Assembly: GCF_964340395.1 (NCBI RefSeq)
Contig: NC_135559.1
Location: 2,277,501-2,339,500, forward strand
Length of the DNA stretch: 62,000 bases
Direction of reading: 5' to 3'
Source of the DNA: Glandiceps talaboti
Taxonomy: Eukaryota; Hemichordata; Enteropneusta; Spengelidae
Each line of letters opens with the position of its first letter. Within the stretch, counting starts at the first letter, position 1. The translations under genes were made by a program, and so were the position numbers. The notes under the pieces are model-generated. The model was given only the letters and a program-made list of their open reading frames with translations, had not been told where the DNA came from and made no database searches. This document shows, one piece after another, positions 36,001 to 62,000 of the stretch.

Positions 36001-39000
36001 GTAATGATCTGAATTCCTCCTTTTCATGAAGTCAACAGTTTATAAATTGAATTTTTATTTTGTTAATAATTTCAGGGTTAAAAACTCACAATCTGTGTAC
36101 AGATGATATAGAGTATGTAGTTGGTACACATGGACACTCTGACCACATTGGTAATCTTAACTTATTCAAGAAAGCAGTTCACATCGTAGGTTTTGATATA
36201 TGTAGTTATGATAGATATATCTCACATCCATTTCAAGAGGTAAGTCTTTGTAGTCTTCTAAACATAAAACTAGTACTTGTCTAAATAAGGTTGTAAGTGT
36301 GTAAGGGACGATCGCACAATGTCATATAAGCTCAATAAGCAAACTTCATTCCTTTAGAAGGGAGGGGATCTGGCGTCAATGCGATTTACACTTCTAACCA
36401 AATTTTGACAGAAAATTTTCACCCCAACAGCTTTTGTATTTACTATTGAGATGTTGATAAGTTGATAAAAATTTACTTCTAAATGTGAGATATGGTGCTG
36501 GGTTTCTGGTAGTATTTTAATGTGTTTACAATCATGTTTTTACATTACATGGATCGTAGTGGTGTGACTGCTATAGTTTTCATCATAATTTACATCATAT
36601 ATAAACGTTTGAGGCTGCACTTGTGAACATTTGTTTAGGGGAGGGGGGAGGGGTTTTGACCTAAAGGAACGATGTTCGTTTGTTGAGCTTGTGCGACATT
36701 TTGAAATCATCCCTAAGTTGTGCTTGATTGATACCCAGGTGTTAAAGATATTTTCCACAAAATTTGAGAAAATTACAAATCGTCAGAATGGCACCATTAA
36801 CTACCATACATTTGACTAGTATACATTTAAAAACAACATACTCCATTGGAATACTTTCTCTGTTCACTTTTCTGCTTATTTAGAAATTCCTCAAAGGTGA
36901 AGTCATGTGAAAATAATGTTATTCACCAGACCCTTCTACATTGTATGAATGAATGGCTGCAAAGGTCATCTGGAGTCTTTACAACTTGCTCAGACATTGG
37001 TCTTAGTGACTAAACTAGGTCAATGAATTCTTTGCAACTTATTTTAATGCTTTCCTTTTCTTTTTTTTTCTTCAAAATGTCAACTTTCAGTGAATGTGTG
37101 TATTTTGTCAGTGACTTAAAGGCCCAGTTCAGATTAGGCCTAAAAAAAAATAATTGTTTGGTTCCGGTTACCCAATCCCACCTAGCTTTTCACTGCCGAC
37201 CCTAAACTTTTTTTTATATATTTGAGAAAAAAAATAATGAAATCGCAAAAATTGTGAAGTCTCATGAAAAATAGTGGATGCGGAAACTTACATCAACTTA
37301 AAAAGGCAATATAAAACTGTTCTTCCAATCTGTAATGGCTGTACATCTGATGAGAAGAAACCAATAACACGGAAACCATTTGGAAATGTCAGTACATGTA
37401 CCATAATAATAGTCCAGCTTAAACCTGCACTGCACTAGCTGCAACTGGGACATTATTGTTTCACTTTTTTTCAAGACATTTTCACTAAAAAATTGTCAAT
37501 TGTAAAAAGACAGTGTAACTGTTAATTAGTGGTCAATTACCAGTTGGTAATGTAGTGGCCAGTTTAAATCTTGAGCCTGTGCAGTTTCTTATTGGTTTCT
37601 GCATGGTAGATATATCAAATAGAGAGAGTGAATTCAGTCAAGTAATCTGCAATGAGCTGAATAGTCAAAACTGAAGTAGGAGGACCATGTGATAATATCT
37701 TACTTTTTTTATTCCAGGGGAAAAATTACAAAATAGATGAAAAAATTACAGTCATTCCAACTCCAGGTCATACCCTCAGTCATGTCAGTGTTGCCGTAGA
37801 AACCAGTGACTTAGGCACAGTAGTTGTGGCTGGTAGGTGCTTCAGATTAAGCTTACTAGTACTGTTAGTCAATGTTTAGAAACTGTCTGAAATTCGGATA
37901 GAACTCTCTGGGAGAAAATGTCAGGAACAGTGACTTTACCAGGAACCCAAATAACATAAGATGAAATCAGGGGCAAGGTCAATCGTTCAATGTAGGATTA
38001 AAAATGCAATTCTTTTAGTTTGTGGGGGTGGTTTGAACGATTTTAGTTGTCATTTGGCAGAAATGATTTTACTTTTGATGGAATTGTCAAATCGCTAATA
38101 GTAAATGCATGTCACTAAAATACATTAAAGTGTCAATCAAAGAGCATACTACGACATACATTGTCTTTGTATTCATAGCACTACATACTACTACATACTG
38201 GCTTGGTATTCATACCACTACATACCACTACATACTGGCTTTGTATTCATAGCACTACATAGTACTACATACTGGCTTTGCATTCATAGCACTACATACC
38301 ACTACATACTGGCTTTGTATTCATAGCACTACATACTATTACATACTGGCTTTGTATTCATCGCACTACATACTACTACATCCTGGCTTTGTATTCATAG
38401 CACTACATAGTACTACATACTGGCTTTGCATTCATAGCACTTATACATACCACTACATGTACATACTGGCTTTGTATTCATAACACTACATAGTACTACA
38501 TACTGGCTTTGCATTCATAGCACTACATACCACTACATACTGGCTTTGTATTCATAGCACTACATACTATTACATACTGGCTTTGTATTCATAGCACTAC
38601 ATACTACTACATCCTGGCTTTGAATTCATAGTGAACACATATTGCCTGGCCATGAGGGCTGTAGCACCCGTTTATTACACCCGATCGAGGGGGTAATGAA
38701 CGGGTGCTATAGCCCGAATATAGGCCAGGCAATATGTGTTTTATAATATACCTCATGCTGTGAACTCGCGGTGGCAGACGACATCGTCAGAAGCCGCCAT
38801 TTTGACCTGCTGTGAACGCGCGGTGGTCACGTGACCATGTAAAAGTTGATGGAACTATTTCCCTAAGGAAGTAGTCATTCTATTTTCCTATCACGTGACT
38901 GATTCTAGCGAATCGTGGCACAGCATTATCACTAGGTATATTATAACACTACATAGTACTACATACTGGCTTTGCATTCATAGCACTACATACTACTACA

Positions 39001-39968
39001 TACTGGCTTTGTATTCATAGCACTATATACTACTATGTACTAGCTTTGTATTCATAGCACTACACACTACTACATACTGCCTTGGTATTCATAGCACGTA
39101 CTGCATTACAACATACTGATTTGAAATTGATTGTGCTGTCTGAAGCAAGTTTCAATTGTGGCCAATTAAGAGGGGGGGTGTCTAAGGCGAAGTAACTAAA
39201 AGAATTTTAGTTTTTATCCTACATTGAACTATTGATCTTGCTCTGATTAAAACCAATGTAGATTTTCATAGCATGTCAGATTAAGGCTGGACTTGATTGT
39301 TGTGAGTTAATTAACTCTGTAGAGAGAGTCGGTTACATCTTAATAATTTATCGTTACACCATACTCTTACATATTTATATTTCTGGCAGGATTAGGAAAA
39401 TTCACAATGTCATTGACTATACACCTCAAGCACATATCTTATCATTTTTTGCTAAAATTTGAAAACTTCAATAAAACAAATAATTCAAAGTTTTCTTCTG
39501 ACTTAAATTGTTATTTCTAAGTCATTGAGAATGTTAAAGTATGATTATGAAATGAAAGTATCAACAACATATGCACATACACTTACTTTTTTTTCAAAAC
39601 TTTTTTATTTTTAACTGACCAAACCATCATTTTAAGGTGAGAAACTTCAAGTACAGACACCATTGTGATTGTACAAAAATTGTATTTCAAGCACCACAGA
39701 GCAACAGAACAAATAACAAGTGTGCATTGTCATGACTTTGAAAGATAACCTGACTTGCACATCGTATAAATAAATGTTGTTGTTACATTTTACAGGTGAT
39801 GTCTTTGAATGTGAAGAGGATTTGACAAACGCTGAAATCTGGAAAGAGATTAGTGAAAATATTAAACTACAGGAAGAAAGCCGGAAAAAGATCCTTGAAA
39901 TTGCTGATTACATTATTCCTGGTCATGGCAAAATGTTTGAAGTACTTGAGTCTATGAAAAATATATAG
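33051..39968 (+). CDS. MBLAC1: MBLAC1/SWIP-10-type metallo-beta-lactamase-fold protein, complete
   Basis: Four exons join in frame to 200 aa: 33051-33201, 36076-36239, 37718-37832 and 39796-39968. It has the metal-binding set of the fold: VDTG (37-40), THGHSDHIGNL with H69, H71, D73, H74, PGH at 121-123, GD at 144-145 and IPGHG with H187. The YTVTVLKEGYA start and VVGTHGHSDHIGNLNLF match MBLAC1 closely. Family knowledge: human MBLAC1 (about 266 aa) has been reported as a nuclease for histone pre-mRNA 3' ends, and the worm orthologue SWIP-10 acts in glia. This protein is shorter because human-specific insertions and the C-terminal tail are missing; the core is intact. Intron 3 holds a 37-bp minisatellite with an inserted element. 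A mobile element starts 9 bases after the stop. Confidence 0.92.
34082..34320. mobile_element. Foldback element with CAAA-repeat arms
   Basis: The left arm GGAGCCCAGGAACCATGTTACAAA plus CAAA repeats up to TTTGCATAT is the inverted complement of the right arm ATGCATATTTG plus TTTG repeats and GTAACACGGTTACCAAGGCTCC. The unit of about 240 bp lies in MBLAC1 intron 1. Confidence 0.75.
35677..35826. mobile_element. Foldback element, family S, complete copy
   Basis: Arms TATTCCGCAATATTTTCCTTCATTC...GAGTGACCT and AGGTCACGAGTA...GAATGAAGAAAAATATTGGGGAATA pair around a short centre with GGGGCCCTTTCCACTA. Partial copies of one arm lie at 54445-54545 and, more weakly, at 21686-21795. It lies in MBLAC1 intron 1. 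Just to its left, TCATCCATATGGCCACT (35641-35657) resembles an end of the 2251/24858 family. Confidence 0.8.
37134..37395. mobile_element. Family N element, left part
   Basis: TTAGGCCTAAAAAAA, GTTTGGTTCCGGTTACCCAAT, AGTGGATGCGGAAACTTACA and CTTCCAATCTGTAATGGCTG match 49818-50194 base for base over long stretches. The right end of the element is not visible here. It lies in MBLAC1 intron 2. Confidence 0.82.
38140..39100. repeat. 37-bp minisatellite in MBLAC1 intron 3
   Basis: Unit CACTACATACTACTACATAC plus TGGCTTTGTATTCATAG; CTGGCTTTG starts at 38235, 38272 and 38309, giving 37 bp. The array is split by a foldback/TIR insertion at about 38632-38945 and resumes afterwards. Confidence 0.92.
38632..38945. 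mobile_element. TIR element inserted in the 37-bp minisatellite
   Basis: Two inverted-repeat structures lie side by side: a strong hairpin (ACACATATTGCCTGGCC / GGCCAGGCAATATGTGT, 38634-38732, with GGGCTGTAGCACCCGTT in the arms) and a unit bounded by TATAATATACCT and its inverse AGGTATATTATA (about 38735-38942). Minisatellite copies flank the whole block, so it interrupts the array. It contains the perfect palindrome GGTCACGTGACC at 38825-38836 and TCACGTGA at 38891-38898. Confidence 0.75.
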
Positions 39969-39976
39969 GACAGGAT

Positions 39977-40535
39977 TATAAGGCTAAATAAAACAAATTG
40001 TGTGTTTCCGACAACCTGACCGACCCTGATTTAAGCTGCCAACCTAGACTGTCAACAGTCGCTCGTGCCTTTTTTTCCTACGTCTTATCTAAACTCTGAT
40101 CTGGCGCAACACTACTATAATCGCATACTGATATTGAGGGCCGAAACTCGAAGCTTGGGCCTTCGGCCCTCGATATCAGTTTGCGATTAGACTAGTGTTG
40201 CGCCGGATCGGAGTTTAGATAAAACATAGGGAAAAAAAGGCGCAAGCATCTGTCGACAGTCTACTGCCGACCCTAAACATTTTTTAGTGTTTTAAACAAG
40301 AAGATCTTCTTGCATGTCTGTTTTCATTCACCAGTGATATCTGTACATATTCTTCACACTATCACAGAAGGGGTATTTTGACTGACATTTCATTTCGTTT
40401 AGGGTTGAAGCAATATTTTTCAAAAATAATAATACTTTAAAACATAAAATAAAATAAAATAAAATGCCGACATACCTACCCTATTCTTTGAGGCCATGTT
40501 ATCAGAAACACACAATTATATTTTTTCTATCTAAG
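39977..40535. mobile_element. Family N element behind the MBLAC1 stop, with a nested hairpin
   Basis: The left end AGGCTAAATAAAACAAATTGTGTGTTTCCGACAAC region is inverted at the right end (ATCAGAAACACACAATTATA, about 40500-40535), and ATAAAATAAAATAAAA plus ACCTACCC near the right match the right part of 49818-50194. Between the ends a long inverted repeat of about 100 bases per arm (40050-40260, tip CTTCGGCCCTCGATATCAG) is nested. The left end lies 9 bases beyond the MBLAC1 stop. Confidence 0.72.
39987..39992 (+). terminator. Candidate element-borne poly(A) signal for MBLAC1
   Basis: AATAAA lies 19 bases after the stop codon, within the left end of the family N element. A longer 3' UTR ending at the AATAAA at 42012 is the alternative. 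Confidence 0.35.
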
Positions 40536-40750
40536 TGTATTATTGTGTGCTTCAATCATGCCATTCCTGTCACCATAGCAATTGCTGTGCTCTCACATAA
40601 TGATGCAAATTCCAATTCTAATGTTCAACAATTATTACTTTATTTGCAACAAAATGATTTCCAACAATGACTATACAAGGTGAGCTTCATTTATTTAGTT
40701 GTCTTAGCTTGGAGGTAGAATTCATATCCATGGTGGTCTCAAGAAGTAGT

Positions 40751-40845
40751 TTGTAAGGTACACGGTGACGGGGCGCCCTCACACTTTGGCCAACCTCTCC
40801 ACAAGAGTTGGTGGTGAGGGTGGAATGACACAACATAACGTACAG
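40751..40845. mobile_element. Foldback element, family G, copy c
   Basis: TTGTAAGGTACACGGTGACGG, GGGCGCCCTCACAC, CTCTCCACAAGAG and GGTGGTGAGGGTGGAATGACA to CGTACAG follow the 11996-12100 element in order. Confidence 0.78.
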
Positions 40846-41363
40846 TCTAGTCTCAAAGGAGCTCCTGGAGTCTTCTCCAAGATATTACTCTGTAATCAAG
40901 GATTCGGTTTATTACTGTGATCAACATGAACTATAACTACTAGTATTATTGCAACATGTTGATGCAACTGTGATATGCTATTAAATGGACGTTGGTTTAA
41001 TTATAGTCTCAGTAGGGTGACTTTCTGAAAGGTATATAGTTCCATAAACTTGCAGTGCACTGTTCGTAACTTCTAATGCTTACACTATCTTGATCACAGG
41101 GTGATTAGATTTGCCCAACAACAGAAGTGCTTTTATCCACTTGTGTAGTCTATCACATTAAACAACTATAAGTTTAGCTGTTGTCTATGTTAGTAATTCA
41201 AAGCCTATACCAGAGTTCTAGATGTCTAACATGTTCAAAGTTATGGAAAATGAGGTATTGGGTGTGGTTCAAAGGTTGTCATAATTGTTGACAAATAGCC
41301 TCTATTGTCGAAACCTATCATTCTGTGCAACAAATGCTTTCTCCATATTACATTCCTCCATAC

Positions 41364-41524
41364 GTAGCCTACCTGTAGACTTTAGAACAACTATCACTAC
41401 ACTATTCCACTATCCTAAGTGATATTTTGAATTTGTAGCAAAAATTCAAAATGTCAGTTAGCTGGCAGAATAGCATAATGATAGTTGTTCCCAGGAGTCT
41501 TTGTCAAGTCTACAGGTAGGCTAC
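41364..41524. mobile_element. Foldback element, family T, complete copy
   Basis: GTAGCCTACCTGTAGACTT and AACAACTATCA on the left are inverted on the right as TGATAGTTGTT and AAGTCTACAGGTAGGCTAC, with ATTTTGAATTT / AAATTCAAAAT towards the centre. A half copy lies at 49684-49790. Confidence 0.78.
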
Positions 41525-42011
41525 TCCATATGCCATAAATAGTGACATCTATGTAATGCATAGTCTGTCAACAGTTGTCTTGACTTTTTTGTAATTTATC
41601 TTTAACACTATTGTTGCAACTGAAATTAAATTAAATTAATAGAATTAAACATGGTGTGTGCTGGACGTTCCATGAAGTCAAGACTACAGACACTAGATTA
41701 TATTTTATGTGTACGAATTCTCACTGAGAGTAACACATGTTATGTATGTGCATTGTACATGCTGACTATTAGATTGCATGTTATAGGTTATGTATTTGCA
41801 CACAACTAGTATTTAAATAAAACATTTCAGGTTTTTTAGGAATACGACAAAATATAATTTGTGTCTGAATATATACTATGTAATGCGGTATAACAAACCA
41901 TAATTCACATCATTTCAAAAGATATGATGACATCAGGCATTGTTTGAAGCCATTGATATGTATATATGTGTCAAATATGACCTAGATTATTTTTGTAAAT
42001 TTTCCTATCTC

Positions 42012-42017
42012 AATAAA
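42012..42017 (+). terminator. Alternative plus-strand poly(A) signal
   Basis: AATAAA in TCTCAATAAAGTTAG is followed by a T/G-rich stretch. If MBLAC1 has a long 3' UTR, this would be its end, less than 300 bp from the end signal of the convergent minus-strand gene. Confidence 0.35.
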
Positions 42018-42305
42018 GTTAGTTTCAAAGTTTTGGGTTAGTTTTCTTTACGATTGATAAACAGTTTGATTAGAAAATAAATATTGGGGATCATAGTAAT
42101 AATGTCTCAGTGTCTATTTATGCATGGAAGTGCACTTCCATGATTTATGCAATTATGTAAGATATTCGAGTCATGTTAAAATTAAAACATTAGCTCAATA
42201 TTTAATCTGTATATATCATTAACTAACGGCAAATGTGTCACTCTGCAGTATCTAGTTCTCTTCTGTACTCTAAGGTAAGGTTTACAGTGTAAAGTTTAGC
42301 CGTTC

Positions 42306-42311
42306 TTTATT
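42306..42311 (-). terminator. Candidate poly(A) signal of the BTB/DUSP gene
   Basis: TTTATT on the plus strand reads AATAAA on the minus strand, about 400 bases after the stop at 42707. Confidence 0.4.
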
Positions 42312-42706
42312 GAAGGATGTAGTGGCCCCAACTGGGGGCGGTTTAGTTCTAAATGTTACATAGAACTTGAGAACTCCACTGGTAAAACCTTGTATGGAAA
42401 GGCAAGACTAACTTACTATAGGCTATCAAAGTATGGTGAATTCATGCCAGCGATCATGCTTGGCATTCAGTAGTCTAGCTGCTAACTTCTCTGGCTATTC
42501 TGCTTACACAGTCAAAGGCGCCAGCCCGAAGACAGAAGTATGCATATGGCCATCCTTCGATTTTGTTCAGCAATCTTCGGAAGCACAGTCTGAGGTCTAC
42601 CTGCAACACTAGGAATTCAGCAAAAGAAAGTGCATGCTCAAAGTCCTGTGCATTTTGCAAAGAGGAAATGGGCTGACCATATATGGCAACAAAATGAAGA
42701 AAGTCG

Positions 42707-48333
<5,627 letters not shown>

Positions 48334-49683
48334 AGTTCAGACGGCAGGATATACGACGGTGGTTCAATCGTTCAACGGGTACCAGCTGGTAACAATATAT
48401 ATCCTCGAACGGCCTTGAACTTGTTTGATTGAAAGACACTGAAAAGTTTTGACGGGTATTGAAAATATCACTTACACCAAAAGTCGACGTTTCTCCATAC
48501 ATTGGTGATTACAAGGTCGGTCTCTTAAGTATGAGTATTGTGTACCACGACGTACTGTGTGTTGATCCGTACCAAGCCTATGTATATAAACTGGTTGAAC
48601 TTTACTCACCTGTAGTGTGTGACTGCTTCAGGTCACAAATTGAACACAATAACAGCTAGCAATCAAACGTGTCTCGTCTAGATGTGACGATCACAACGAC
48701 CTACGCATGAAACAATCTCGACGAGTAAACCTACGATGGCACGCCTTGCAATTTTTACATCAAGTAGGTACTATATATATCATAGGTGTGTTTCAGCACA
48801 AACGCCCAACAAATGTGAAAGAATGAAAGCTGTAAAATTTAACAGATGCATTAAATATATAACACCTCATCAAAAAAATGCAGGTAGGAAAAGATCTGCT
48901 AAATAAAACTATACGTTTCAAAACATCAATTTTGTTCAATATGGTGTACAATCATTTGTGTTGTGTTTTATGTTTCTGTTAGCTGTGCTTATAGTTTCTT
49001 ATCCCAGGATATCGAATAAACCCCCGGGTCAGAGTTCATCATGTTCTTCTCGGTTGACAGGCTTTATGTGGCAGACGACACAGTACAAATATCAATATTT
49101 ACTCAAATTCGCCGTCACCCCTCTTAATAATCATTGACTGGTAGTAACAACTTCCCATAGGATACACAAGTAGCGGCAACAGCATATGAATAATACACGT
49201 AAACCGGGTCCAGATATAACTTATAAGGTATACTCGTACGAACAAAGATCGGAACGGTGGCAGATAAGCTTTTATCACGTGCAAACATCCAATTTTCGAA
49301 TCAACACGTTGCTTCAACTAATATACATATCTAAACTGTCGTTAAAAAAATGTCCGTCAATTATAACAATTGTTGCTTGTATATATCAGTCACAGATGTT
49401 ACACATGTACTTCAAGTAGCCCTTAAATCTATGGTTCTACAGTTTATTCGGGGTTTCCGGTCGCATTGCTCCGAGTTACGGTGCCCACGTCACTCGAGTT
49501 GCATAGTTACACGTTCCGTGGTTTGATGGGTTGGTCAAAATAAATAAGCTGAAAATTAGCAGGGAATATTGGAAAAAATTCCAGTGTTTCTATCAAGGTT
49601 TTCAACTTTATTCAACTGATACAAGCACACCTTCTATCTGGTAATTAAATCACACTAAGTATTGCTCTTATCTATGATTTAAA

Positions 49684-49790
49684 TGACATGACATTTCGAA
49701 TTTTTGAATTTTCGCTCAATTCTAAATCAAAATGTCAGTTTAAGATAGCGGAATGGTGTAGTAGTCTTTGAAGTCTACAGGTGGGCTAGG
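49684..49790. mobile_element. Family T element, right half
   Basis: AATCAAAATGTCAGTTTAAGATAG and TTGAAGTCTACAGGTGGGCTA match the right half of 41364-41524. Confidence 0.6.
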
Positions 49791-49817
49791 ACCTACCGAA
49801 AACTACGCTAAGGCTTG

Positions 49818-50194
49818 TAGGGCCAAATAAAAAAAAGTTGTTTGGTTCCGGTTACCCGACCCCACCTAGTTTTTCACGCCGATCCTTAACTTTGTTTTTT
49901 ACGTATTCGAGAATAATAATAAAATAGCGAAAATCGTGAAGTCTCGCAAGAAATAGTGGATGCGGAAACTGACATCAACTTAAAAAGACAATATAAAACT
50001 ATTCTTCCAATCTGTAATGACTGTACATCTGATAGGAAGAAATAAACAGCACAGAGACCATTTGAAAAACAATGGAAAACCTGAACTAGACACTCACACA
50101 TTAAAATAAAATAAAATAAAATAAAACATCTTCCTACCCCATCTATTTTAAAATTGAATGTAATCGGAACCATACAATTTTTGTTTACGCCTAG
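49818..50194. mobile_element. Family N element, most complete copy
   Basis: Left end TAGGGCCAAATAAAAAAAAG with GTTTGGTTCCGGTTACCCGA; right end CCATACAATTTTTGTTTACGCCTAG, whose complement matches the left end. Other copies lie at 37134-37395 and 39977-40535. No coding capacity. Confidence 0.82.
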
Positions 50195-50595
50195 GCTATA
50201 GAATTTGATATCATAAGATGGATTCGTTTCCAATGTTTCATCTCCACGTTGTCGTTGGAGATACGTTATTTATTTACACGTGTACAACATAGAAACTTTG
50301 AATTTCAATAATCTACTCATTTCCCATGGATATCACACTGGATGTCCTATTTTTCATTCTATTCAAAGTGAAGCAATAACTAGGCCAACTAAGTGTACTA
50401 GGCTAATGTGAACATAACGAAATAAAAAAAGTTACAAAATTAACTAAAAACATCAACTCAATAGATATGATAAAGTAAATCGTTTTATGCTACGAAAGTT
50501 AAAAATGACATAACTATATAATAACACAAATTTCCACGCAGAGTTGTTCACAACTTGGGTTCACTGAAAAAGTTTTTACACTCTCCCAATGCAAT

Positions 50596-50880
50596 GCAGC
50601 GCCGTAACGATCGCAAGGAGGCGCTGCGAGATTGAAATTTTCATGCACGATTGTATGAACTTAGGGGTCCTTTTAAATGATCAAACGCGACCAGGGCCAG
50701 ACCAATATCAATAGCTATGTCGATTACTCCAAGGTCGCACGCACTGGGTTTGGCTAAAACTTTTTCAATAATATATTTTAAAAGATTATTGTTAATATTT
50801 GAAGACAAATGACAGTTTTAAGAGTTTGTGGGTCGTTCAGATAAATATTTTACTAAGTTAAAGGGTCGTACAAAATGGCG
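50596..50880 (+). promoter_or_regulatory. Probable DHX33 promoter region
   Basis: Contains a GC hairpin (GCAGCGCC at 50596-50603, GGCGCTGC at 50620-50627) and AAAATGGCGGCGCC at 50873-50886, a YY1-like initiator motif typical of metazoan housekeeping promoters. It lies 150-430 bp before the DHX33 start. No TATA box is obvious at a fitting place. Confidence 0.4.
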
Positions 50881-50913
50881 GCGCCCTACAGTAACACATT
50901 TTACCAGATGTAG
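50875..50913 (+). other. Upstream ORF of 12 codons before DHX33
   Basis: ATG GCG GCG to TAG encodes MAAPYSNTFYQM and ends 118 bases before the DHX33 ATG. Whether it is translated depends on where transcription starts, since its ATG overlaps the YY1-like motif. Confidence 0.35.
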
Positions 50914-51031
50914 ATATCAATATAGTGTTTGTGCGAACTATACGGTAAAACAATTTGTCAGAACTATAGGTAAGGATTTCGGAAGAAGCGAAGATTACAG
51001 AAAAGTGAATCAGATTTCTTAGTAAGTCGTC

Positions 51032-61233
<10,202 letters not shown>

Positions 61234-62000
61234 GTAGGGCACATTGTTAATGAACTTTGACCTCATTTACATATATGAATATATGTATTAGTATGCAAAC
61301 GTCTGCATATCTCTGGGGTTCATATAAATGGTATGACACAAGCAAAGTTTAGCAAATAATTAATGCAGTGTTTAAATGAGAACTTATATATAATTCTGTA
61401 TATGATAATACAATGCATTTGTGTGTCTACGTATAAGTTTTTCTATCCATTGTATGTGTTTAATTTCAACATTAAGTAAATTTTGTAAAAGTACAGGACC
61501 TTGGTAAATGTATTTGTCCAATGTCTGTGTTTTAAATACAGTTTTCCTATATAGGAGTTGACATCTTTAGATGGAGACTTATTGACATGTTGATATGGCT
61601 GTTAATGTAACACAGTTTGCAATTTTATTCACTTCTCAGCAGTAGAATAATTAAATACTCAGGGTTCTTTTCAACACTGAAAAGTGAAGAGGTTGGCTCA
61701 TTTACATACTAATTTGCATATCATTAGAAAAGCTGTATATTTCAGATCTTAAGATTTGACAAAGAAAAAAATGTTTTCAACATAAAAAAACTTCAATCAA
61801 ATAAATTCTTATTTTTGGCAATGATCCAATCAGCAAATGAGAAAAAAAAAGTATAAAGAAAATTTCAAATTACTTCAGTTCAACAATTTCAATCATGGCA
61901 AAACAGAGGGATGGCCCACAGAGACAGAGGGGTGCTGCATGAAAACAGAGGAGTGGTGCACCCCTGAAAAACCCCTCGTAGAGAATACTGAATACTAATT
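61234..62000 (+). other. DHX33 intron 17, window end
   Basis: Begins with the donor GTAGGG after exon 17. I see no further DHX33 exon and no repeat of note up to the end. Confidence 0.6.

Larger units (their letters stand above)
48334..51031. other. Intergenic region between divergent DUSP/BTB and DHX33 genes
   Basis: No conserved coding exon is visible. It must hold both promoters. The stretch around 49440-49520 is richer in CpG (GGTCGCATTGCTCCGAG, CCCACGTCACTCGAG with a CRE-like ACGTCA) and may belong to the minus-strand gene; the stretch near DHX33 is listed separately. Two mobile-element copies lie between them. Confidence 0.5.

Noticed and set aside
42475-42660. Minus-strand 61-codon frame after the BTB stop
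   Set aside because: Lies in the presumed 3' UTR, no recognisable domain and no splice sites tying it to the gene.

Overview
The window is animal nuclear DNA. Every gene has many short exons with GT-AG introns, the introns and spacers are AT-rich and full of micro- and minisatellites and short inverted-repeat elements, and all recognisable proteins are metazoan families. A Mig-2-like (Mtl) Rac GTPase, ZBBX, MBLAC1 and DHX33 together point to a bilaterian invertebrate. Minisatellites sitting on intron/exon junctions resemble the 'mirage' minisatellites I recall being described from amphioxus, so amphioxus or another invertebrate deuterostome is my best guess. The sequence alone does not prove it.

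Layout: (1) 1-3298, spacer or 5' intron with two 59-bp-period arrays. (2) 3312-6523 (+), Mig-2-like/Rac GTPase, five coding exons, 195 aa, complete. (3) 6524-15414, long 3' flank and spacer without coding signal. (4) 15415-27993 (-), ZBBX orthologue (B-box zinc finger, cilium-associated family), 15 coding exons, 911-1040 aa depending on the exon 10 donor. (5) 28048-33050, spacer with a CpG-richer patch near 31.4-31.5 kb that may serve ZBBX and MBLAC1. (6) 33051-39968 (+), MBLAC1/SWIP-10 metallo-beta-lactamase-fold protein, four exons, 200 aa, with a transposon-like element starting just behind the stop. (7) 42707-48333 (-), a seven-exon model joining the DUSP and ubiquitin-like N-terminus of a USP4/11/15-type deubiquitinase to a coiled coil and a KCTD-type BTB domain, with no protease domain. 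(8) 51032-61233 (+), DHX33 DEAH-box helicase, 17 exons (534 aa) before the window ends; the C-terminal part lies outside.

The genes do not form a pathway; this is an ordinary gene-dense animal locus. MBLAC1 and the DUSP/BTB gene converge, and the DUSP/BTB gene and DHX33 diverge. The two points most worth following are the DUSP-Ubl-coiled coil-BTB gene and the repeated association of minisatellites with splice sites (ZBBX exons 5, 6 and 10; Mtl exon 3). Several families of short foldback elements recur within the window, and a few carry features that could affect neighbouring genes: a poly(A) signal, palindromic E-boxes and CTCF-like motifs.

Exon boundaries were derived by hand from splice consensus and reading-frame continuity. 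No database search was possible.
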